A stretch of 64,000 bases of DNA from Phoronis australis. Lineage: Eukaryota; Phoronida; Phoronidae. The position numbers and the translations under genes were made by a program. Positions 57,968 through 64,000 of the stretch are shown here, piece by piece. How positions within the stretch are numbered: position 1 is the first letter of the stretch; each line of letters opens with the position of its first letter. Location of the stretch: the NCBI GenBank assembly GCA_002633005.1, contig NMRA01000072.1:921957-985956 (forward strand), given 5' to 3'. A model generated the notes under the pieces. That model saw nothing but the letters and a program-made list of their open reading frames with translations. It was not told where the DNA came from and ran no database searches.

Positions 57968-58018
57968 GCTTACTATTGTACTGTTTACTATTGTACTTGT
58001 AACTATTGTACAGTTTAC
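57968..58018 (+). repeat. Short tandem repeat, about 16-bp unit
   Basis: Three units like ttactattgtactgt in a row with small changes. Confidence 0.7.
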
Positions 58019-58969
58019 ATGAGAGTAACAGACTTTGAGTAATTAATAAATGCATTTGAAATTCAAGGTTCTACAAAGACTGCTGGATGCAGAACGTCTA
58101 TTAGAATTTTAGAAATTGGCATTAAACATTATATGATGCAATTCAACCTCACTTGGTTCAGGGGAATCGTCAACCAGTAAGGTCTAAATAGTTTACTAAG
58201 TGGAAATGGCATCAATCTTCAATTGATTGTCTAGCATTGGCTAAAAGTTACAAAATTCCAGAACAGTTACATTTGTCTGCTGACTGTAAATTTTTAATCA
58301 AGTTAAAGGTGAATTGCTGCTATGGAACTCAACTTTCAGTTAGAAAATGAATCCAACAATGTTTAGAATTAAAAACACCAAGTCAAAAGTATTTAAAACT
58401 TATACGGAAAATATTTGTTTCCATGTCTATAAACAAATTTGTGATGTCATGACAAGTGACTGCCTCACTTTTCTGCACAGATCTGAGACACTCAAGACAA
58501 GTGACAGACTACTGTCACCCAACAGAAACACTGTGTTGTGATGGCAAGCTGACTTCTATTGTAGTTAAGACGAAATGTCTCGGTACTTAGACTGTTGGTC
58601 GGAGCCTGGGCCTCAGAAAAACAGATTGTTCTTGACTTCAAGTACTACTCATATGATTTCAACACTAATCACTGGTAATCGTTAAAAATAGAAGGGATTT
58701 TACAGAAAGAGAACTTGATCCTCAAATAAAAAACACCTGACTCCATGAATTAAAAGCAATTATGCCTTGACGAGTACCAGGCAATTCCCATTTATAAGAC
58801 CACGCTGTTTGATTGACATCACCATGAACGCGGGTTTTGACATTTGGCCTTCTCCATTTGTTAACAATTTACTGACTGATAACACCTTACTTAACAAACT
58901 AGAAACAACAAATTTATTTGTTGATACGTTTTCCCGATATTTTATTTAAAGAGACAAAAATCTACTCAC

Positions 58970-59040
58970 GGATTAACAAGTAAAATGAAGTAACAAATAC
59001 TTCAAATGACAAAACTACATTCTTCAGAGTACAACATGGC
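58970..59040 (-). other. Probable ZNF507 5'UTR exon 1 (approximate upper edge)
   Basis: Donor GTGAGTAG at 58969-58962 on the minus strand. The exon would extend up towards 59040, overlapping a GGCGCCATGTTG segment. The transcription start is not defined by sequence. Confidence 0.35.
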
Positions 59041-59342
59041 GCCGATTATAGTCACGTGATTAGTTAGTACGATGGACTGTGTCATGTGACTTAATTCAAA
59101 TTCTGAATCTCTTATTTTTAAAGTTTTATAATCAAGTTGTAGCTTCATAAACTACTCATAATGATCATAAAATTCTCAATAAAAATATTTTATAAGCGTT
59201 TATGTTGTTTAATGGAAAGGAATTTGTCAAATTGTTGAAAATATTTAACATTCTTCAACAATTGTCTCGCGAGATCTCACGGAATCTCTCTTCGAAGCAG
59301 ACATATTTGTTTCAGCCGGTGATTGCCACGTCTCGAAGCAAA
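59040..59342. promoter_or_regulatory. Probable bidirectional promoter of ZNF507 and DAD1; DAD1 5'UTR
   Basis: The two genes are divergent with only about 0.3 kb between the inferred ZNF507 first exon and the DAD1 start. A CACGTG E-box (59053-59058) and a related CATGTG about 30 bp on lie in the middle. No TATA box is positioned convincingly. An in-frame ATG at 59202 precedes the DAD1 start, but the sequence between is not DAD1-like and I treat it as 5'UTR. Confidence 0.5.
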
Positions 59343-59553
59343 ATGCCTGAAAGTTTGGGATCAGTGGTCTCCAAATTCTACAATGAGTACATGAATAGCA
59401 CCTCTAAAAAGCTTAAAATCATCGACGCTTACCTGGCTTACATTATGCTCACAGGCATCTTCCAGTTCATGTACTGTTGTTTAGTTGGGACATTTCCGTT
59501 CAACTCCTTTCTCAGCGGATTTATTTCTTGTGTGGGATCGTTTGTGTTGGCAG
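59343..59553 (+). CDS. DAD1: DAD1 exon 1
   Basis: 211 nt encoding residues 1-70 plus one base, starting [12 protein letters not shown] and ending SCVGSFVLA at donor GCAG|GTAACT. It covers the cytosolic N-terminus, the first membrane span and most of the second. Confidence 0.95.
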
Positions 59554-62500
59554 GTAACTAGCGAGAGAATGCTACCGTTCATTATTTGCACTATGTACTA
59601 TTTTCAAAGGAGTTTAGAGTGTCCAGCTCGTAGTCTGGTTCATGATTACTTTAATGCAGCGCAGGGATCCATTAGTTTTTGCGAGAGAAACTGTGAGCTA
59701 ATATCTCGCGTTACACCAGTGTCTGAGTCTTTACGCTTTTTCATCCGCTTACACAAACCTACGGGAGCTTATCTCAATCTTTTTAAAACATGCCTCTTGT
59801 TCAACCTGGATCCTTACTGTTAATAAAATTCTGACAGAAGTCACTGGAGATTCTCATTTTTTGCCACTGTATGATGACATGACGTGCTCTTTAGAAAGTT
59901 TAGTTATTAGCTAACCTGGTAATAAGCGGTGGCACATCCTTATACGCTTCATCATAGCTACAAATACCTTTTCAAGCATGAGGCAGTAGATGTGCTTTCA
60001 ACTCGAACAAATATTCTGGCAATCAAGATTTTGTTCGAACTATGTCCCTTCATTTGTCAATGAAATTTAGAACTGACCTCCATTACTTCCGTTGTACTTG
60101 AGCCGTCTTGAGGTCAAATGAAAATGTACAGAGGATTATGTGAATGTCGCCTGTCTCACCGTCTGCTAGACGGTGACCACCCGCTAGCTAGCCCCAGTAG
60201 AGACGGAGCTTCATACGCTGGAAGCTTTTCGATGAAGTATGCCTCACACTGATTAAAACATCAAAGTCAAGTTGTTATAAGTACCTTTTGCGCATAGAGG
60301 AACACTTTAGGAGGCCGCCAGTGTCTTTATGTCCTTCCAACTCGAACAAATGCTCCTGTAATCAAACTTTTTCTTAGAGTGGTCCTTCATTCAGTTGCAA
60401 CTGGCCATTTTTACACTGCGGCACTGCACACGCTCCTATTTTTGTCACGACCACAAGGAACGCGCGTAGTGTTCAAAATGGCCAGTTGCCGATTTGGGCA
60501 ACAGAACGAAGGACTGCTCGATGTGTGAAATTTCGAGGTTTATGTGAGGTTAACTCGCAGTGGTTCCTAGGTGTATTTTGACATTAGTCTTCATACATGT
60601 AGCTTACTGACTGGGAAATGTCGGAAAAAAGTTGCAAAAAGCTGTAGCATGCCCAAACATGCGAAAGTTTTTGCAACTCCGATATTTAAATGACATCTTA
60701 TCTTCCTTGTTTGTTACGGATCTTTAAAAGAAACACAATCTGAAGAACATCGTGTATTGAATCAAACTACTAAAGAAATCAGGGCTTGGAATTTTCCGCG
60801 GAAACGCGGATATCCGCTTTTTTCAAATGTGCTTTCCGCTTTTTTTATAATATTTCCGCGTAAAAAAATCGGATTTGATATAAAATTTGCGCGGCAAATT
60901 CCTTCCTTACCGCGGCGTTGCACACGACGTTCACCTCGAAAAGCGGAAGTTGCTCTTTATGTTTCGGAGAAACGTAAATTGTCAACATTGCCGGGGCATC
61001 TTGGACAGCGTGGTGGGATTTTCAATGGCGTCTCGTGTTATTGTTAAGCGCGGCGACAAATACTACCGCTTTGCGGGTTGGGAGTGGACGGGCGAGCTAA
61101 AAGGACGCAGACGCATGCTACTGACGGTAGTAACGTTTTTTTTTTTTTTTTAGTCCTCCCGATTTTTGTCGGGGGAAGGTTCACATTGACCATTTCAAGG
61201 CTGGTTGTCGGGCATGATTTGGGCCGTAAAAGTTTCAAAGTTTCCGCGTTTTTTGTCATTGGCCATTCCAAGCCCTGAGAAATTCACTTCTGGCAATTTG
61301 TTGTGAACTGTGAGGAAATGTGGAAAATGGACTGAAGAATCAGCAAAAACAGAAATTGGCCAATAGCTATTTCACCGTTCTCTAAGTTTACTCATATGAT
61401 ATCTCCACAAATTCAGTTACTCAATAATGGATGAGTAGCATTGTTTTCTCGTCGGTAACCAAGTTAGTTTAGTCAAGGTAGAGTGTAACCATGTTTGGAA
61501 ACCTGGACGGTTATGTTTGAAAAGCTCTTGTGCAGCGACTGAGAACCCTGAGCTTTTTCAGCTTTACAATGATTGAAATGAATGGTGGTATTTATTTTTA
61601 TTTATTTAATGTAAAATTGATGGTGACAATCACATGTTTTAGCATGTGAAAATAACATGTAACTGTTGTTGTTGTTGATGAATTAGCTGAAAGGAATATT
61701 TAAACTCAAAAACAAAGAATCAGAATGCAATGAAGTTGCTTTGGAAGGGCAAACACACCTGATGGTTTTTAACAGAAGAATATAGTATACACTGGCTTTA
61801 ACAAAAATCAGTGATTTAGTGTTTCAAGACGATGTTAAAATGACTGAATCTATAAATAGGTTATTTGGGCTGTTCCTGTAAAAAATGTATGGGAGGGTGG
61901 GGAAGGCACTTTCATTTCTTATCCACCACCCATATTTTTCTTTTCTTTTTCCAACCCACGACCCATAACTTTTAATTATGTTGAAACATAAAATGCGGTT
62001 TTTGAGATAATCAACCAGTCTTGTCAAAAACTAAAATGGCCAACAGTGGGTGTTACGGTAGCCAAATCTGTCTGAAAATCGACTGGTGCTGGCGCATACC
62101 AGTCGTCTATCTCTATGCCAAATGTCATCATGATCCGTTGAGCAGTTTCTTGAGATAATTGATGGACAAGAAATATAATGACAGGCGGACCGACCACAAA
62201 GTTTCTGTGGGTGTAGAAAAATTCCATGTGAGATCACAACTTGTGTCAGTTACCAGAAACTTGCTTTTCAAAGACACCTGTGAGCAATACTTTAGGCAGC
62301 CACCAGGTGTCTCTGTCCACCTTGTGTCTGTAATTTCAGTAAGATTTTTTCAATTTCATGGATCTATGAATCTCAAACTTTTTCCACGAGTGCTTTTAGG
62401 TTGCTATGCCAAGTGAATAATAGAACTTATCTATCTGACTCCTCGTACTTTTTATTTAAAAATCATCAAATTTCTTAGATGTATTAACACCAGTTTAGTG

Positions 62501-63050
62501 TTGCAGTAATTTTCGTTCTGATATGACTAGTATAACATGAGCTTGTCATCGAGTTGCTCATGACTTGAATAACGGCATAGTGTACATACTAGTATTGCAC
62601 TATGTACACTAGCAACATGGGCTTGTTTTTTTTTGTTTTGCGATAATTTTGAGCATCTGTCAAGTGGAGTTCTTGGTGAGTTTTGATTTCTTTTGAGATG
62701 AATTTGGCTGAAAATACCCACCTGTCCACGTTTACTGGACAAAAACACCACCCAGTTTTAATGATTAACTTCTTTCAAGGAGGACCACCCATAATTTAAG
62801 TTTTCTTCTGAAGACCACCACCCATAAATTTTTATTGAAAGTGCTGTCTCCTTCCTCCCATACGGATTTTGCTGGAACAGCCGTAACAGCATTCTAACTT
62901 CCTATTCTCTTCATTTCAGCATGTTTGAGGTTACAAGTAAATCCAGAAAACAAGTCAGATTTCCAAGGCATCAGCCCCGAACGAGCATTTGCTGACTTCA
63001 TCTTCGCCCATGTCATGCTCCACCTTGTGGTCATCAACTTCATTGGTTAG
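59343..63050 (+). CDS. DAD1: DAD1, oligosaccharyltransferase subunit (Ost2 homologue), whole CDS in two exons
   Basis: Exons 59343-59553 and 62920-63050 join in phase 1 (GCA|G, then CA) to give exactly 113 residues, the length of human DAD1. DAD1 is a small three-span ER membrane subunit that stabilises the OST complex, which transfers the glycan to asparagine during N-glycosylation; its loss triggers apoptosis in mammalian cells. The cytosolic N-terminus (1-28) is followed by membrane segments at about 30-50, 54-74 and 93-112. Highly conserved blocks [20 protein letters not shown] and [13 protein letters not shown] are intact. The start is chosen by length and homology; it has A at -3. The intron is 3366 bp and rich in mobile elements. 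Confidence 0.95.
60165..60520. mobile_element. Palindromic element, family C, copy 2
   Basis: ccccagtagagacgg, gaagcttttcg, ctgattaaaacatc, gttataagtacctt, aggaggcc and ctcgaacaaatgctc occur in the order seen at 46488-46700. A short inverse (aatggccagttgc ... gaaggac) closes the palindrome near 60520. Confidence 0.65.
60780..61277. mobile_element. hAT-like non-autonomous element, 498 bp
   Basis: Perfect 13-bp terminal inverted repeats, CAGGGCTTGGAAT (60780-60792) and its inverse (61265-61277), have the CAG start typical of hAT elements. The flanks share agaaat but not a clean 8-bp duplication. The interior is CpG-rich, has a T13 run near 61138, and holds a short open frame (about 61025-61150, [16 protein letters not shown]...) of no known family. 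Confidence 0.65.
61868..62882. mobile_element. Inverted-repeat DNA element, 1015 bp
   Basis: The left end GGCTGTTCCTGTAAAA and following GTATGGGAGG...GCACTTTCA match the inverse of the right end (GGCTGTTCCAGCAAAA, GTATGGGAGG, GCACTTTCA). Imperfect terminal repeats are therefore about 60-70 bp. CCACCCATA-type motifs recur inside both ends. No transposase is seen and no clean target duplication; probably non-autonomous. Confidence 0.65.
62920..63050 (+). CDS. DAD1: DAD1 exon 2 (C-terminus)
   Basis: The acceptor TTCATTTCAG precedes 131 nt encoding [14 protein letters not shown], then [14 protein letters not shown], ending [10 protein letters not shown] and TAG (63048-63050). The C-terminal block matches animal DAD1 almost residue for residue. 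Confidence 0.95.
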
Positions 63051-64000
63051 CTGGTGAGTAGATGTTGGTCAAGTGGTTGTCAACAGTGGTTGGACACTGT
63101 CAGCTCTTTGTGTTAACATGTCAACGTAATGTCAAAGTTAAAATATGGCGAAAATCTCCCCAATTACATGCACAATAATGCCAACACGTGGAATTTCATT
63201 TTCTCATATTTTTCTTTAAGACTTGTTGCAGCAGAACGATGTTTTTCCCAGTTCATGTTGTGTTAGTTAGACTGCGTAATAGTCTGAGCCAAGGCACTGT
63301 GACAACTCCCTCTGTTGTTGCTTTCTCCAGCAGGATCAGCAGCCCTGATCATTCTCAGACATAAACTCAGTCTACTTGAATGTTTCTAATCTGCACTATA
63401 CATTTTCTATGTATATATATAGCCTTTGTGAATTCTAAATTCTCAAAAACAATTTTTGTCTCCGGGCTGATGTCCACCAGTACCATAGCGACGAACTGAC
63501 AAAAGTATGAAAACGTTAGGACTCACAGAACAATGTTAGAAGCCTTTGAAAAGTGGGAGATTTTTTGCAATTATTTTTGTCCGAAATGGTGAGATTCTAG
63601 CATATGCAATGAATGGATTCCAATATTTTATGCTACCAGATTGGTTGTCAGTATGTACTGATTGGTTTGTGTGTTGACATATTGACTATTGTTCTTGATA
63701 AAGTATCAAGTTTTATTAGGTTGTGTGATTATTTTGGTGCAATGTGAAACCCCTTTTGGAGAAATTGGACAGTTTAGGCACCTCAGTTAGCTAAGGCACT
63801 ACGTATACCTTCAAACATCTTGGAAATAGTTGGCAGGGGATTTCCAGTTCATTTAATTCAAGATATATTGTTATGTCTTAAAAATGATACCTTGTCGTGG
63901 TTCACTCAGTGATTGGCCAAGATATACAAGATGCATTTTTCACCTGTCACACCACTCTTAGGGTTCTGACTGAGCCATTCCATTGAATAAAGTGAACATT
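63051..64000 (+). other. DAD1 3'UTR region with probable intron
   Basis: A consensus donor CTG|GTGAGTA lies three bases after the stop (GT at 63054). A candidate acceptor CTTTCTCCAG ends at 63330, so a 3'UTR intron of about 277 bp is likely. An AATAAA at 63986-63991, close to the window edge, is the first good poly(A) signal. Confidence 0.5.
63986..63991 (+). terminator. Candidate DAD1 poly(A) signal
   Basis: AATAAA near the right edge of the window, the only clear hexamer downstream of the DAD1 stop on the plus strand. The cleavage site would fall at or beyond the window end. Confidence 0.45.

Larger units (their letters stand above)
57084..58969 (-). other. ZNF507 5'UTR intron
   Basis: The acceptor CTTTTTCAG ends at 57084 and a donor-like CC|GTGAGTAG begins at 58969, near the DAD1 promoter. 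No other exon is seen. It contains a family A repeat (57527-57717), a 65-bp hairpin (57823-57887) and a short tandem repeat (57968-58018). Confidence 0.45.
59554..62919 (+). other. DAD1 intron, rich in mobile elements
   Basis: 3366 bp. It carries a family C palindrome copy (60165-60520), a hAT-like element (60780-61277) and a 1-kb inverted-repeat element (61868-62882) that ends only 37 bp before the exon 2 acceptor. No additional exon is seen. Confidence 0.8.

Noticed and set aside
59202-59342. In-frame upstream extension of DAD1 (47 codons)
   Set aside because: From the later ATG the protein is exactly 113 residues like human DAD1; the extension shows no DAD1 similarity.
59485-59823. 112-codon plus-strand ORF overlapping the DAD1 exon 1 end
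   Set aside because: Different frame running into the intron; shadow of DAD1.
1-64000. CRISPR arrays, prokaryotic operons, viral genomes or a complete new system
   Set aside because: Intron-containing animal genes and MITE-type repeats dominate; no regularly spaced identical repeats and no viral or bacterial gene set were seen.

Overview
This window is nuclear DNA from an animal. Genes are split by GT-AG introns, non-coding DNA is abundant and AT-rich, and there are many short decayed DNA transposons plus tRNA-derived SINEs. The recognisable proteins are bilaterian ones (ZFP64-like, ZNF507-like, DAD1). Compact introns, heterozygous-looking assembly joins and patchy CpG depletion suggest a marine invertebrate, possibly a deuterostome or lophotrochozoan. 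The species cannot be fixed from sequence alone.

Layout. (1) 1-3.6 kb is probably the first intron of a minus-strand gene. Its first coding exon, 3593-3665, begins with the MSRRKQ motif of NuRD-recruiting zinc-finger factors (SALL/BCL11/FOG class); the rest of that gene lies beyond the left edge. (2) About 3.7-24.5 kb has no convincing gene. It keeps normal CpG density and holds several palindromic MITE-like repeats. (3) About 24.5-36.8 kb is strongly CpG-depleted and has no recognised protein apart from candidate 3' exons of the next gene. It carries tandem repeats, a SINE and a 1.5-kb inverted-repeat transposon (32.8-34.2 kb) with a decayed ORF. (4) 36.8-49.5 kb, minus strand, is a ZFP64 orthologue with at least eight coding exons. 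One 73-nt exon is present twice around a single N, most likely an assembly or haplotype artefact. (5) 53.7-57.1 kb, minus strand, is a single-coding-exon ZNF507-like gene of 1118 residues and 17 C2H2 fingers. It probably has a 5'UTR exon near 59.0 kb. (6) 59.3-63.05 kb, plus strand, is DAD1, a subunit of oligosaccharyltransferase. It has two coding exons, exactly 113 residues, and probably a 3'UTR intron.

Relations. ZNF507 and DAD1 are head to head and appear to share a promoter of about 0.3 kb. The three zinc-finger genes are all on the minus strand and encode nuclear regulators; DAD1 is a housekeeping ER protein. No operon-like system, CRISPR array or clearly undescribed system was found. 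The most rewarding points are the orphan MSRRKQ exon, the duplicated ZFP64 exon, the CpG-domain boundary with possible unrecognised 3' exons, and several well-preserved mobile-element structures.
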